The translations under genes were made by a program, and so were the position numbers. Of a stretch of 64,000 nucleotides of DNA, positions 42,957-52,274 are shown in pieces (position 1 is the stretch's first letter; the number at the start of each line of letters is the position of its first letter). The notes below the pieces were generated by a model that searched no databases, had not been told where the DNA came from, and saw only the letters and a program-made list of their open reading frames with translations. Source of the stretch: JBCAXA01 sp038749025 (GTDB lineage: Bacteria; Pseudomonadota; Gammaproteobacteria; Steroidobacterales; Woeseiaceae); contig JBCDIL010000018.1 in assembly GCA_038749025.1 (NCBI GenBank), forward strand, positions 3,764-67,763. Reading direction: 5' to 3'.

Positions 42957-45017
42957 ATGCCAAACCGACTATCGCCGCTCATTGCCGCGGCCATGCTGAC
43001 CGTCCCCGCTCAGGCGGACGAAGGCATGTGGACGCTCGATAACTTCCCCAGCGATGCCGTCGAGGCCCGCTACGGCGAAACCCTGAGCAACGCCGCACTC
43101 GGCCGGCTGTCCCTGGCGACGGTGCGAATCGAGGGGGGATGCACGGGATCGTTCGTCTCGCCGAATGGCTTGGTATTGACCAACCACCACTGTGTGCAGC
43201 GCTGCCTGACCCAGTGGACCAATGCGGACGCCGATCGGCGCCGCGACGGCTTTCTGGCCGGCCGGCGCGACGAAGAACTGCGCTGCAATGGCGAACAAGT
43301 ATCGGTGCTCGTGGGTGCCGATGACATCACCGCCGCAGTGACGGATGCGATTGATGGGCTACCCGATGATGAGGCGAATACGGTCCGTAAATCGACGCTG
43401 ACGCGGATCGAGAACGAGTGTCGCGAGCGTTATGCGCAAAGCGCCTTGGTCTGTGAGGCCGTCACGCTCTATCACGGCGGTCAGGTGTTTCTATACCGCT
43501 ACAAGCGCTACAGCGATGTGCGCCTCGTGTTCGCACCGGAACAGGCGATCGCTGCATTCGGCGGCGACCCCGACAATTTCAATTTTCCGCGTTGGTGCCT
43601 CGACATGGCGATGCTGCGGGCCTACGAGAACGACGCCCCCGCGTCCACACCGACGTTTCTACCGATTCGCCGGGCAGGTGCACAACCTGGCGAAGCGGTG
43701 TTTGTGAGCGGTCATCCTGGCTCTACGGAACGCTTAAAATCGTCCGCGCATTGGCAATTGCTCCGCGATACCGTCTTGCCGGCCGAAATTGAATACCGTG
43801 CCGAGTTGCGCGGCCGGCTGCGCCAATACGCGAAGCGCGACGCGGCAGCCGCGCGCTCGACCACCGCGCTACTCCAAGGCACCGAGAATACGCTGAAAGT
43901 CTATCGGCAACGGTTACGCGCGCTCGCGGACGAGCGCAATATCAACGCCAAAAAGACGCAGGAAGCTGCCCTTCGCGAGACAGCGATTGCGACTGAAGGT
44001 CTTACTGAAACACTGGCCGACGCGGAGCAACGCGCCGCCGAAGCCGCGGCCGTCTTCCGAAACATTTACGACCGCTACTCGATGATCGAGGCGAAACGCG
44101 GCTTTAATGGCACCCTCTACGGGTACGCCAGCGCACTCGTTCGTGCCGCCGCCGAGCGCGCCAAGCCCGAAGAAAAGCGTTTGCGCGCCTACACTGACTC
44201 TCGCTTGCAGAAACTTGAGAAACGCTTATTGGCGCCGCGGCCGATCGATACCGACCTCGAGAAACTGCGCCTGAGCTTTGGCTTCGAAAAAATGCTCGAG
44301 CGCTTAGGACCGGACAACGAATTTGTCCGGCTGGTACTCGGGCGCTCCGGACCAAACGCGTTAGCCGACAAATTGGTCGATGGAACCAAGCTCGCCGATC
44401 CTGTGTTTCGGCGCGAGTTGTGGTCAGGCGGTCTGGATGCGATTGAAGCCAGCGACGATCCAATGATCCGGCTCGCGTTGGCCGTTGACCCCGAGGCACG
44501 AGTCCTAAGAAAGCGCTTCGACGACGAGGTGCAAGCACCCGAGCTGGCCGCAGAGACAGCCTTGGCACGCATTCGTTTTCAACTGTACGGTACCGACTCC
44601 TACCCCGATGCAACGTTCAGCCTGCGCGTGAGTTTCGGTGCGGTCGAGGGTTGGGTCGAGGGCGAACGGTCAGTCGGCCCTTACACAACGCTTGCGGAGC
44701 TCGGCCCGCGCGTGACCGGCGAAGCACCGTTCGTACTGCCGTTGGCGTGGCGCGATACCCGTATCGCGCCGCAGACGCGCTTCAATATGGCGACGAGCAA
44801 CGACATTATCGGTGGCAACTCGGGTAGCTCCGTCACCAACGCGGCCGGTGAACTGGTCGGGCTCGCCTTCGATGGCAATATTCATTCGATTCCCGGTCGC
44901 TTCTTCTACGACGGCACACGCAATCGAACGGTTAGCGTTCACAGCGCGATCATGCTTGAGGCACTCGATTACGTCTACGACGCCGACGCGATTCTCGATG
45001 AACTAACGATACTGTAG
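42957..45017 (+). CDS. S46-family serine peptidase (DPP7/DPP11-like)
   Basis: 686 residues with a signal peptide (LSPLIAAAMLTVPAQADEG). S46 hallmarks: EGMWTLDNFP at the mature start, the catalytic His in GLVLTNHHCV (His77/78), FGGDPDNFNFPRWCLDMAMLRAYE (catalytic Asp region), a long helical insertion (about 330-520) and the catalytic Ser in NDIIGGNSGSSVTNAAGELVGLAFDGNIHS. These exopeptidases release dipeptides from oligopeptides in the periplasm and occur in asaccharolytic or protein-degrading bacteria. The DPP7-versus-DPP11 specificity residue is not assigned. Divergent from ileS. Confidence 0.92.
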   Translation: MPNRLSPLIAAAMLTVPAQADEGMWTLDNFPSDAVEARYGETLSNAALGRLSLATVRIEGGCTGSFVSPNGLVLTNHHCVQRCLTQWTNADADRRRDGFLAGRRDEELRCNGEQVSVLVGADDITAAVTDAIDGLPDDEANTVRKSTLTRIENECRERYAQSALVCEAVTLYHGGQVFLYRYKRYSDVRLVFAPEQAIAAFGGDPDNFNFPRWCLDMAMLRAYENDAPASTPTFLPIRRAGAQPGEAVFVSGHPGSTERLKSSAHWQLLRDTVLPAEIEYRAELRGRLRQYAKRDAAAARSTTALLQGTENTLKVYRQRLRALADERNINAKKTQEAALRETAIATEGLTETLADAEQRAAEAAAVFRNIYDRYSMIEAKRGFNGTLYGYASALVRAAAERAKPEEKRLRAYTDSRLQKLEKRLLAPRPIDTDLEKLRLSFGFEKMLERLGPDNEFVRLVLGRSGPNALADKLVDGTKLADPVFRRELWSGGLDAIEASDDPMIRLALAVDPEARVLRKRFDDEVQAPELAAETALARIRFQLYGTDSYPDATFSLRVSFGAVEGWVEGERSVGPYTTLAELGPRVTGEAPFVLPLAWRDTRIAPQTRFNMATSNDIIGGNSGSSVTNAAGELVGLAFDGNIHSIPGRFFYDGTRNRTVSVHSAIMLEALDYVYDADAILDELTIL

Positions 45018-45019
45018 AC

Positions 45020-45976
45020 GTGCCGAGCGACTGGCCAGCAGCCCGGCGCCTTAGCGCTGGCGACATTGCCTTATCGACCCATATTGCCGGCGACGGACCC
45101 TTAGTCGTACTGCTGCATGGGTTTCCAGATATTGCGCTTACCTGGCAGCGCTTACTGCCAGCCCTGGTGGCCGCTGGTTTTCGGGTTGCTGCACCCGATC
45201 TTCGCGGCTACGGCAACTCGGACTGTCCGCGCGATGTTCGCGACTACGCGATCGACAGATTAATCGGCGATCTCGACGGTTTGCTCGATACGCTGTCGAC
45301 CGATACCGCGGTATTCGTCGGGCATGACTGGGGGGCGCTGCTGCTGTGGCAATACGCGCTGCAACGAGCCGAGCGCATTGAACGTTTGGTAACGCTCAAT
45401 GTACCGTTCTACCCGCGCCCCTCGTCGGATCCGCTAAAAGGTTTACGCCGCTTCTTCGGCGACACTCATTACGTCGTCGACTTTAACAACAGCGCGGCGG
45501 CCGACACGGTATTCGCCGCCGACCCGAAACACTTTCTGCAAGCGATGTACCGACGCTTACCGATCACGCGCGCTGACTTCGAGTCGCGAACCGGTGGGCG
45601 ACCGGCACCGTTTTCGATGCTGCACGAACTGGCGAAAAACGCCCTACCTGGCGAGGATCTACTGAGCGAGGCGGCGTTGGCGGCACGCGTCACAGCTTTT
45701 CGTCGGACCGGCTTCACACCCGCTATTAACTGGTACCGAAACTGGACCCGCAATTGGGTGCTCACCGAGCGCGTTGCGCAACGCATCACGACACCGACGC
45801 TGTTTGTCGAGGCAGTCGATGATGTGTTGATCGACCCGACTCACGTGCAAGCGATGCGTCGATCGATCGACAACTTGGATATCTGGTCGCTGGCGGACTG
45901 CGGACACTGGCCGCATCTAGAACACCCGGCCGCCGTCAACAAGAAAATCGTTCGCTGGCTAACCGCGACAGACTGA
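45020..45976 (+). CDS. alpha/beta hydrolase (epoxide hydrolase-like)
   Basis: 318 residues from a GTG two bases after the S46 stop, so the pair is likely co-transcribed. Motifs: LVVLLHGFPDIALTWQRLLPALVAAGFRVAAPDLRGYGNSDCP, the Asp nucleophile elbow VGHDWGALLLW, and the catalytic His in DCGHWPHLEHP. HGFPD and a nucleophile Asp followed by Trp-Gly are typical of epoxide hydrolases and haloacetate dehalogenases. The cap region (about 140-220) differs from true haloalkane dehalogenases. Substrate unknown. Confidence 0.85.
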   Translation: MPSDWPAARRLSAGDIALSTHIAGDGPLVVLLHGFPDIALTWQRLLPALVAAGFRVAAPDLRGYGNSDCPRDVRDYAIDRLIGDLDGLLDTLSTDTAVFVGHDWGALLLWQYALQRAERIERLVTLNVPFYPRPSSDPLKGLRRFFGDTHYVVDFNNSAAADTVFAADPKHFLQAMYRRLPITRADFESRTGGRPAPFSMLHELAKNALPGEDLLSEAALAARVTAFRRTGFTPAINWYRNWTRNWVLTERVAQRITTPTLFVEAVDDVLIDPTHVQAMRRSIDNLDIWSLADCGHWPHLEHPAAVNKKIVRWLTATD

Positions 45977-46121
45977 ATCCGGATCACCCTCTCGCGATGT
46001 CTAGCCGGTAACCGTTGCCCACGAGGTCACCGTACCGAATCCGTAGGTAGTTGCTGGCCCGCCGCAACGGACGCTGCAGGTTTCGCCGCACAGAGTCCAT
46101 TCACGCGCACTGAGCGAAAAA

Positions 46122-46805
46122 CTACACCGCTTTCGTTGCACCGAGGAACGCGACGCTCGCGATGCCGATCCAATAGACGTAGGCGACATAGCGCGACCGA
46201 CGAATCGAACGCTCGAGGGTTTCCTCGGCCGCCGCGTCATTCGGATCCACAGCCAACACGCGAAAGAGATCTGTCCACTCGCGCATAACGAAGCGCAGAT
46301 ACAAACCGATGCAAAGCATCAACGCGTAGATTAGAATTTTCAGCGCGTACCAGTACATGCCTGGACCGGCCAAGAACGGTCCGTAGCCCAATAGCGAGGC
46401 GATCGATGAAATTAGCAACGCGGGAATCAAAATGAACCGCAGCCACTCGTCGATTTTGGTCAATCGAATACCGAGATCGGTCTCGCGGAAAATAAACGCA
46501 GACCAGGTGAGCGACAACCACGCCGCGGTCGCTACCCAGATGACGGTTAGCCAACCGCCACCGTACGGCTGCAACCCGTAGATGTTGCCCATGTGCAGCC
46601 CGAGTGGCAGTAGCAAGATGATACCGGTGCGTGCCAGGATATCGATGCGGTACGCCGTTTCCATATGCCGGCGCCGCTCCTCGAGCGACAAGCGCCGGTT
46701 AACGACGTTATAAGAGGACTGAAACACGCCCCATTCGCCGCCCAGCCAATACACCATGGCTAGGATATGGACCCAACGTAGAACGAGAACCGATGCGACG
46801 GTCAT
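46122..46805 (-). CDS. multi-pass membrane protein, CopD/DUF2269-like
   Basis: 227 residues with about six membrane helices. Conserved residues lie at helix ends: LRWVHILAMVYWLGGEWGVFQ at the N-terminus, TAYRIDILARTGIILLLPLGLHMGNIYG and IDEWLRFILIPALL, resembling CopD or DUF2269 proteins that may bind haem or copper through the histidines (HILAM, GLHMGN). No neighbour of related function is evident; the gene is followed by a 145-base gap without features. A haem role is inference. Confidence 0.65.
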   Translation of the reverse strand: MTVASVLVLRWVHILAMVYWLGGEWGVFQSSYNVVNRRLSLEERRRHMETAYRIDILARTGIILLLPLGLHMGNIYGLQPYGGGWLTVIWVATAAWLSLTWSAFIFRETDLGIRLTKIDEWLRFILIPALLISSIASLLGYGPFLAGPGMYWYALKILIYALMLCIGLYLRFVMREWTDLFRVLAVDPNDAAAEETLERSIRRSRYVAYVYWIGIASVAFLGATKAV

Positions 46806-46877
46806 AGCACTTCCCCCATCGCCGCTTATCGTGAGCGGCCAGTTTTCACCGAGGGTAAAGTGCGCGAGGCGCGAGCG

Positions 46878-47612
46878 TCAATGCAGTTGTTGCGGCGCGT
46901 CGTCGTCGTCGGTGCCACCGAACAACGCCCGGTCGATGGCGCCCACTAACTGGTTGGTTTCCTGTGCACCGACAACGAAAACGCGTTGGTTCACAAGGAA
47001 ATTTGGTACCCCGGCAACGCCGGCGTTACGTGCCATCGCCTCGTTAGCGCGCACGATGGTGTGCACCCGGTCGTCGCTGAGCGCCGCGTCGATAGTCGGC
47101 CCATCGAGACCCACCTTCAGCGCCAAGTCGTGCAGCACACCGGTGTCACCGAGATCGGCACCATCGGCGAAGTAGGCATCGAAAAACGTCATCGCAAGTT
47201 CGGTCTGCAAATCGAATTCGCCGGCTTGATGCAACAAGCAATGCGCTAGGAACGTATTGGGTACGCGGCTGATCCGATCGAAACGAATGGCGGCCCCTTC
47301 GTCGGCGCCCATGCGGGCTAGGTCGATCAATGCGGGTTGCACCGCTTGCCGATCGCCAAACCGTTTGGTCAGGTACGCATCGAGGGCTTCGCCGTCCGAA
47401 TCGATGTCCGGGTTCAGCTGAAACGGGAACCATCGCAACGTCGCTGGGCCATGGACCGATTGCAACGCGGACTGCAGACGTTGCACACCGATTCGGCTCC
47501 ATGGGCAAACCACATCAGCGATGATGTCGATGGCCAGGCCTTGCTCAGGCCGTGTCGACTCGCCGACGAGCGTCAGAATCTTGTCCCCAGAAATACCCGA
47601 TGTATCGCTCAT
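46878..47612 (-). CDS. DsbA-family protein, FrnE/2-hydroxychromene isomerase-like
   Basis: 244 residues, no signal peptide. The thioredoxin-like start DIIADVVCPWSRIGVQRLQSAL holds CPWS, so only the first cysteine of the usual CPWC is kept, as in many cytoplasmic FrnE relatives. Later blocks RWFPFQLNPDIDSDGEALDAYLTKRFG, PNTFLAHCLLHQAGEF, MTFFDAYFADGADLGD and GVPNFLVNQRVFVVGAQETNQLVGAI are characteristic. It may act as a disulfide isomerase, a glutathione-dependent isomerase, or polyketide-related oxidoreductase. It is transcribed away from msrP. Confidence 0.82.
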   Translation of the reverse strand: MSDTSGISGDKILTLVGESTRPEQGLAIDIIADVVCPWSRIGVQRLQSALQSVHGPATLRWFPFQLNPDIDSDGEALDAYLTKRFGDRQAVQPALIDLARMGADEGAAIRFDRISRVPNTFLAHCLLHQAGEFDLQTELAMTFFDAYFADGADLGDTGVLHDLALKVGLDGPTIDAALSDDRVHTIVRANEAMARNAGVAGVPNFLVNQRVFVVGAQETNQLVGAIDRALFGGTDDDDAPQQLH

Positions 47613-47803
47613 AGCCAGGAAATGCTGACGACGATGCCGATTTCAAGGGTCGGCACAGGTCGATAGAGGGTTGGAACACAAACTGGACGGTAAGTTCGCG
47701 ACAATTACTTCACCGCTGTTGTGTAATAAGACGGCAGCAGCAGCGGTCTAATCCGACAGAACGCCGATTGAACGCGCGCACCGCGGTGCGCCTGGAGGAC
47801 ATA

Positions 47804-48763
47804 ATGCTGATTCGCCGTGCGCCCGATTTACGCTCATCGGAAATAACCGATAAGCCGACTTACCTCAACCGACGCGCCCTTGTCCGCAATGCCGTGGCTG
47901 CCGGGGCCCTATCAAGCGTCGGCGGGGCGATCGCCGCTGAAATACCGACCGAGGCGGGCGCGCGCCTACGCGGTATCGTCAAAAGCCCATTGTCTACGGA
48001 CGAAAAACCGAACACTTACGAAGAAGTAACGGGCTACAACAACTTTTACGAATTCGGGACTGGGAAGCGCGACCCGGCCCGCTACGCGCAGGATTTTGAA
48101 CCGCACCCGTGGTCGATCACGGTCGGCGGCGAAGCGGATGTTACCGGAACGTTTAACCTCGAAGACTTTGTGAAGCCCCACACGCTCGAGGAACGTATCT
48201 ACCGCTTTCGGTGTGTCGAAGCCTGGTCAATGGTGATTCCGTGGGTTGGCATTCCGCTGGCCGACGTGATCAAAGCGTTCAAACCACGCAGCAACGCCAA
48301 GTATGTTGCGTTCAAAACGCTGCTCGATCCCGACCGCATGCCGGGTCAGCGTTCGCGAGTCTTGGATTGGCCGTATCGGGAGGGGTTAACCATCGCTGAG
48401 GCGATGCACCCACTGTCGTTGCTAGTGGTCGGTGTTTACGGCGAAGTGCTCCCTAATCAAAACGGCGCGCCGTTGCGATTGATGGTCCCATGGAAGTACG
48501 GCTTTAAGAGCATCAAGTCGATTGTCAGTATCGACTTTACCGAGCGCGAACCGCGAACGTCCTGGAAAATGGCCAACGCCCGCGAGTATGGGTTCTACGC
48601 CAACGTTAACCCAGAGGTCGACCACCCGCGCTGGAGCCAAGCACGCGAGCAACGCATTGGCAGCGGCCTATTCGGCGAGAAGATTCCAACGCTACCGTTT
48701 AATGGTTATGCCGACGAGGTAGCTGGCTTGTACGCTGGGCTGGATTTGCGCCGCAATTTCTAA
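47804..48763 (+). CDS. msrP: protein-methionine-sulfoxide reductase catalytic subunit MsrP
   Basis: 319 residues from ATG 47804 (TGGAGGA upstream). A Tat signal is present (NRRALVRNAVAAGALSSVGG). Molybdopterin-binding features of YedY are visible, including the Mo-coordinating Cys in YRFRCVEAWSMVIPWVGIPL, and GKRDPARYAQDFEPHPWSITVGGEA, YVAFKTLLDPDRMPGQR, GAPLRLMVPWKYGFKSIKSIVSIDF. It repairs oxidised methionine in periplasmic proteins with a molybdenum cofactor, receiving electrons from MsrQ encoded directly downstream (5-base gap). Confidence 0.95.
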   Translation: MLIRRAPDLRSSEITDKPTYLNRRALVRNAVAAGALSSVGGAIAAEIPTEAGARLRGIVKSPLSTDEKPNTYEEVTGYNNFYEFGTGKRDPARYAQDFEPHPWSITVGGEADVTGTFNLEDFVKPHTLEERIYRFRCVEAWSMVIPWVGIPLADVIKAFKPRSNAKYVAFKTLLDPDRMPGQRSRVLDWPYREGLTIAEAMHPLSLLVVGVYGEVLPNQNGAPLRLMVPWKYGFKSIKSIVSIDFTEREPRTSWKMANAREYGFYANVNPEVDHPRWSQAREQRIGSGLFGEKIPTLPFNGYADEVAGLYAGLDLRRNF

Positions 48764-48768
48764 CGACG

Positions 48769-49416
48769 ATGAATCGCAACCAGATCATTCGCTGGATCGC
48801 TAAACCGGTCATTTTCGCCGCGGCGCTCGCGCCGTTCGCGTTAGCCGCGTTGACGCTTGTCAGCGGCGAACTTGGGCCCAACCCAGCCGAAGCACTACTC
48901 GATGTTTTTGGCGAATGGGGGTTACGGATTTTACTGTTGACGCTGGCGATAACGCCGCTGCGAAAACTCACCGGTCTTAACGAGCTAGTGCGGTTTCGGC
49001 GCATGATCGGTTTGTTCGCGGCGTTTTACATCGGCCTGCATTTTCTGGTCTATGCCGTGCTCGACCAAGGGCTGAACGTTACCTACATCGTCGAAGACAT
49101 TATTGAGCGCCCGTACATCACGGTGGGTTTCGCTGGTCTTCTTATCTTGCTAGCGTTAGCAGCGACATCGCCGCTCGCAGCCAGACGGGCACTAGGGCGG
49201 CGCTGGCAGCAACTGCACTACGGTATTTATCCGGCCGCCATCCTCGGTGTCTGGCATTTTTGGTGGCAGGTTAAAAAGGACGTCACGGAACCGGCCATCT
49301 ACGCCGCCATCGTGGCGCTGCTACTCGGTGTCAGACTGCTGGGCCGGCGCCGCGCTCAATCAAACGCAGCGAACCGGGTCGTAGGCCGCCAAACTGCCGA
49401 CGCGCCGCCAGCCTGA
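48769..49416 (+). CDS. msrQ: haem-binding membrane subunit MsrQ
   Basis: 215 residues with about six membrane helices. Family motifs include GEWGLRILLLTLAITPLRKLTG, RFRRMIGLFAAFYIGLHFLVYAVLDQG (haem-ligand His), PYITVGFAGLLILLALAATSPLAARRALGRRWQQLHYGIYPAAILGVWHFWWQVK with further histidines. It passes electrons from the quinone pool or flavin reductases to MsrP in the periplasm. Second gene of the msrPQ pair. Confidence 0.95.
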   Translation: MNRNQIIRWIAKPVIFAAALAPFALAALTLVSGELGPNPAEALLDVFGEWGLRILLLTLAITPLRKLTGLNELVRFRRMIGLFAAFYIGLHFLVYAVLDQGLNVTYIVEDIIERPYITVGFAGLLILLALAATSPLAARRALGRRWQQLHYGIYPAAILGVWHFWWQVKKDVTEPAIYAAIVALLLGVRLLGRRRAQSNAANRVVGRQTADAPPA

Positions 49417-49499
49417 ACGCCCGCTTAACGGTGCGTTAAGGGCCGATTCAGACGACCTATCGTTGAATGTCACCACGGACACCCCGTGGAGACAGACCT

Positions 49500-50228
49500 A
49501 TGAAAATTACCCCTTTGTCGTTGCTTGCCGGCGCCGCGCTAACGGTGTTCGGTACGCTCGCTGCTGCGCAAACAGCGGAACGTGAGATTTTCGTCGAACA
49601 AGGCCAGCGCAGCACGAGCCAGAATGCGACGAAGCATGAAAAATCCGCGAAGCCGCTAAGGCAGGATGGACAGCGCACAACGCCCCCGCGGGACCAGGTG
49701 TCAGTGCAGGCGATCAATCAGGATTTTTGGATCTACTCAGCGCTGACCGAGATCCAGTTCGACGATGATCGGGACGGATTTTTCACGCGCCTGATACTCG
49801 ATTTCGACGCCGATACGATTTTCTCTAGCGCCGACGTCTACGCGGTGCTTTATCTATCGCTAGAAGGCGGCCCTTGGAATGAGTTGACGGTGACCGATGT
49901 GTTTACGATCTTCGGCGCCGGTGCTGGCGACGAGTACTTCGTCGACACCGATTTGATATCGGGCTATCCAACCGGCTCGTATGACCTGCTCATCGAGCTG
50001 TACGACACGTTCGATGGCCGCCTAGTCGCGGAGTTTGGGCCGAATGATTCGCTCGATCTGTTCGACTTGCCGCTGGAAGACCAGACGCGCGACGAAGTCA
50101 TCATCGTCGGCGGTGGGCAGGTTATCGCTGTTACCGAGGGCGGCGGTGGTGCCCTGGGCGGGCTTGGCTTGCTGGCCTTGACCGCACTCCTGATCGCTCG
50201 TCGCCGGTATCAACACTCCAAGCAATAG
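49500..50228 (+). CDS. choice-of-anchor H-like surface protein with GlyGly-CTERM
   Basis: ATG 49500 opens a Sec signal (LSLLAGAALTVFGTLAAAQ); 242 residues. After a disordered Lys/Arg/Gln stretch the central domain (VSVQAINQDFWIYSALTEIQFDDDRDGFFTRLILDFDADTIF through LDLFDLPLEDQTRDE) resembles the choice-of-anchor H family, with an FDDDRDG Asp-rich turn that may bind calcium. The C-terminus is a GlyGly-CTERM signal: GGGGALGGLGLLALTALLIARRR. Such tails are cleaved by rhombosortase so that the protein is released or attached at the surface via the type II system. The gene stands alone before the tandem repeat region. Confidence 0.8.
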   Translation: MKITPLSLLAGAALTVFGTLAAAQTAEREIFVEQGQRSTSQNATKHEKSAKPLRQDGQRTTPPRDQVSVQAINQDFWIYSALTEIQFDDDRDGFFTRLILDFDADTIFSSADVYAVLYLSLEGGPWNELTVTDVFTIFGAGAGDEYFVDTDLISGYPTGSYDLLIELYDTFDGRLVAEFGPNDSLDLFDLPLEDQTRDEVIIVGGGQVIAVTEGGGGALGGLGLLALTALLIARRRYQHSKQ

Positions 50229-50254
50229 GTTCAGTAGGCGCCGCTTCCACCGCT

Positions 50255-50497
50255 GTGGGAGCGGCGTCTCGTCGCGATTTAGCCGCGGGTAGCATTGACG
50301 CTATCGCCATCGAGCCGGGACGGCCCTCCCGCAGCTTCTTTTGCCGTCAGCGCCAAACCCCGATGTGGGAGCGGCGTCTCGCCGCGATTTAGCCGCGGGT
50401 AGCATTGACGCTATCGCCATCGAGCCGGGACGGCCCTCCCATAGCTTCGTTCGCCGACGGCACCAAACCCCGATGTGGGAGCGGCGTCTCGCCGCGA
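50255..50497. repeat. tandem 110-bp repeat with REP-like hairpins
   Basis: Copies begin at 50255, 50365 and 50475 (the third is partial), exactly 110 bases apart and nearly identical. Each opens with GTGGGAGCGGCGTCTCG(C/T)CGCGAT, a REP-like core able to form GCGGCG / CGCCGC hairpins, and continues with AGCCGCGGGTAGCATTGACG. Just before the first copy an inverted arm (CGCCGCTTCCAC, 50239-50250) faces GTGGGAGCGGCG, making a longer hairpin. The sequence resembles REP elements of Pseudomonas and relatives. Confidence 0.8.
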
Positions 50498-50507
50498 TCT
50501 CAGCAAT

Positions 50508-50540
50508 AAAAAAGGCCCCGGTATTTGCATACCGGGGCCT
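50508..50540 (-). terminator. groEL terminator
   Basis: On the minus strand AGGCCCCGGTAT / ATACCGGGGCCT form a perfect 12-bp stem with a GCAA loop, followed by six T (complement of 50508-50513). Placed 41 bases after the groEL stop. Confidence 0.93.
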
Positions 50541-50581
50541 CTTGTCGCTAGGCGACGCAAGTTAAGCGTTAGACGCTCTCC

Positions 50582-52222
50582 TTACATCATGCCGCCCATG
50601 CCGCCCATGTCTGGCATCGGCGGAGCAGCAGGCTCGTCAGCCTTCGGGGCCTCGGCAACCATCGCTTCGGTGGTCAGCAGCAGGCCAGAGACAGACGCCG
50701 CGTTTTGCAGTGCGAAACGCGTGACTTTGGTCGGATCAAGAATACCCATCTTGATCATGTCACCGTATTCGCCAGTCGCCGCGTTGTAGCCATAGGTGTT
50801 GGTTTTGCCAGCAGCAACCGAGTTAAGAACGACCGAGGCATCGCCGCCAGCATTCGACACGATTTGCCGCAACGGCTCTTCAACAGCGCGACGCAGGATG
50901 TTGATACCAACATCCTGATCATCGTTGTCGCCTTCGAGCTTGGCAATCTTGTTAACGGCGCGGATCAGCGCAGTACCACCACCCGGAACAACACCCTCTT
51001 CGACGGCGGCACGCGTGGCGTGCAGCGCGTCTTCGACGCGGGCTTTCTTCTCTTTCATTTCGACTTCGGTCGCAGCGCCGACCTTGATGACAGCAACACC
51101 GCCAGCCAGTTTGGCGACGCGTTCTTGCAGCTTCTCACGGTCGTAATCCGACGACGATTCTTCGATTTCAGCATTGATCTGCGCGACGCGACCTTTGATG
51201 TCTTGCGCGCGACCTGCACCGTCGATAACGGTCGTGTTTTCTTTGGTGATTTGGATTTTATTGGCTTCACCAAGATCTTCCAGCGTCGCTTTCTCAAGCG
51301 ACAAACCCACTTCTTCCGAAATGACCTGGCCGCCCGTCAGGATCGCGATGTCTTGCAACATGGCTTTGCGGCGGTCGCCGAAGCCCGGTGCTTTGACAGC
51401 AGCAACTTTGACGATGCCACGGATGTTGTTAACAACCAGCGTAGCCAGCGCTTCGCCTTCCACATCTTCAGCGATGATGATCAGCGGACGACCGGCTTTC
51501 GCAACGCCTTCAAGCAACGGCAGCAGATCGCGGATGTTCGAGATTTTTTTGTCGAACAGAAGGATCAGCGGGTTGTCGAGCTCAACGCTTTGCGAGTTCT
51601 GGTTGTTGATGAAGTACGGCGACAGGTAGCCACGATCGAACTGCATACCTTCAACGACGTCGAGTTCGTTGTTAAGGCCTGAGCCTTCTTCAACAGTGAT
51701 AACGCCTTCTTTGCCGACTTTGTCCATCGCCTCAGCGATGATTTCGCCAATTTCGCTGTCAGAGTTGGCAGAGATCGTGCCGACTTGAGCGATAGCGGTG
51801 TCGTCTTTGCAAGGCTTCGACAGCTTCTTCAGCTGCTCGACGATCGCCGCCGAGGCTTTGTCGATGCCGCGCTTGAGGTCCATCGGGTTCATGCCCGCAG
51901 CAACGGCTTTCAGGCCTTCGCGCAGGATGGCTTGTGACAGAACGGTAGCGGTCGTCGTGCCGTCACCGGCAACGTCAGAAGTTTGCGAAGCAACTTCTTT
52001 GACCATCTGTGCACCCATGTTTTCGAACTTGTCTTCCAGTTCGATTTCCTTGGCGACAGAAACACCGTCTTTTGTGACGGTCGGAGCGCCAAAGCTTTTG
52101 TCGAGGACTACGTTGCGACCTTTCGGACCCAGCGTGACTTTGACGGCATTGGCAAGAACGTTAACGCCGGCAAACATTTTTTGGCGGGCGTCATCACTGA
52201 AACGCACGTCTTTAGCGGCCAT
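50582..52222 (-). CDS. groEL: chaperonin GroEL
   Basis: 546 residues, canonical length. Starts AAKDVRFSDDARQKMFAGVNVLANAVKVTLGPKGRNVVLDKSFG, with DGTTTATVLSQAI, GKEGVITVEEG, APGFGDRRKAMLQDIAILTGG, VPGGGTALIRA and the C-terminal GGM tail (MPDMGGMGGMM). The double-ring chaperonin folds cytoplasmic proteins with GroES. Second gene of the operon, 52 bases after groES, with the CIRCE-controlled promoter upstream. Confidence 0.99.
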   Translation of the reverse strand: MAAKDVRFSDDARQKMFAGVNVLANAVKVTLGPKGRNVVLDKSFGAPTVTKDGVSVAKEIELEDKFENMGAQMVKEVASQTSDVAGDGTTTATVLSQAILREGLKAVAAGMNPMDLKRGIDKASAAIVEQLKKLSKPCKDDTAIAQVGTISANSDSEIGEIIAEAMDKVGKEGVITVEEGSGLNNELDVVEGMQFDRGYLSPYFINNQNSQSVELDNPLILLFDKKISNIRDLLPLLEGVAKAGRPLIIIAEDVEGEALATLVVNNIRGIVKVAAVKAPGFGDRRKAMLQDIAILTGGQVISEEVGLSLEKATLEDLGEANKIQITKENTTVIDGAGRAQDIKGRVAQINAEIEESSSDYDREKLQERVAKLAGGVAVIKVGAATEVEMKEKKARVEDALHATRAAVEEGVVPGGGTALIRAVNKIAKLEGDNDDQDVGINILRRAVEEPLRQIVSNAGGDASVVLNSVAAGKTNTYGYNAATGEYGDMIKMGILDPTKVTRFALQNAASVSGLLLTTEAMVAEAPKADEPAAPPMPDMGGMGGMM

Positions 52223-52274
52223 TTCAAGCTTCCTTATATCGAGTTAATGAGAGAGATCAGGGCGGGTTGGCGGC

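Noticed and set aside
50705..51682. 325-codon open frame antisense to groEL
   Set aside because: It lies wholly opposite the well-supported groEL and encodes a Phe/Asp-rich sequence expected from reverse-complemented codons.
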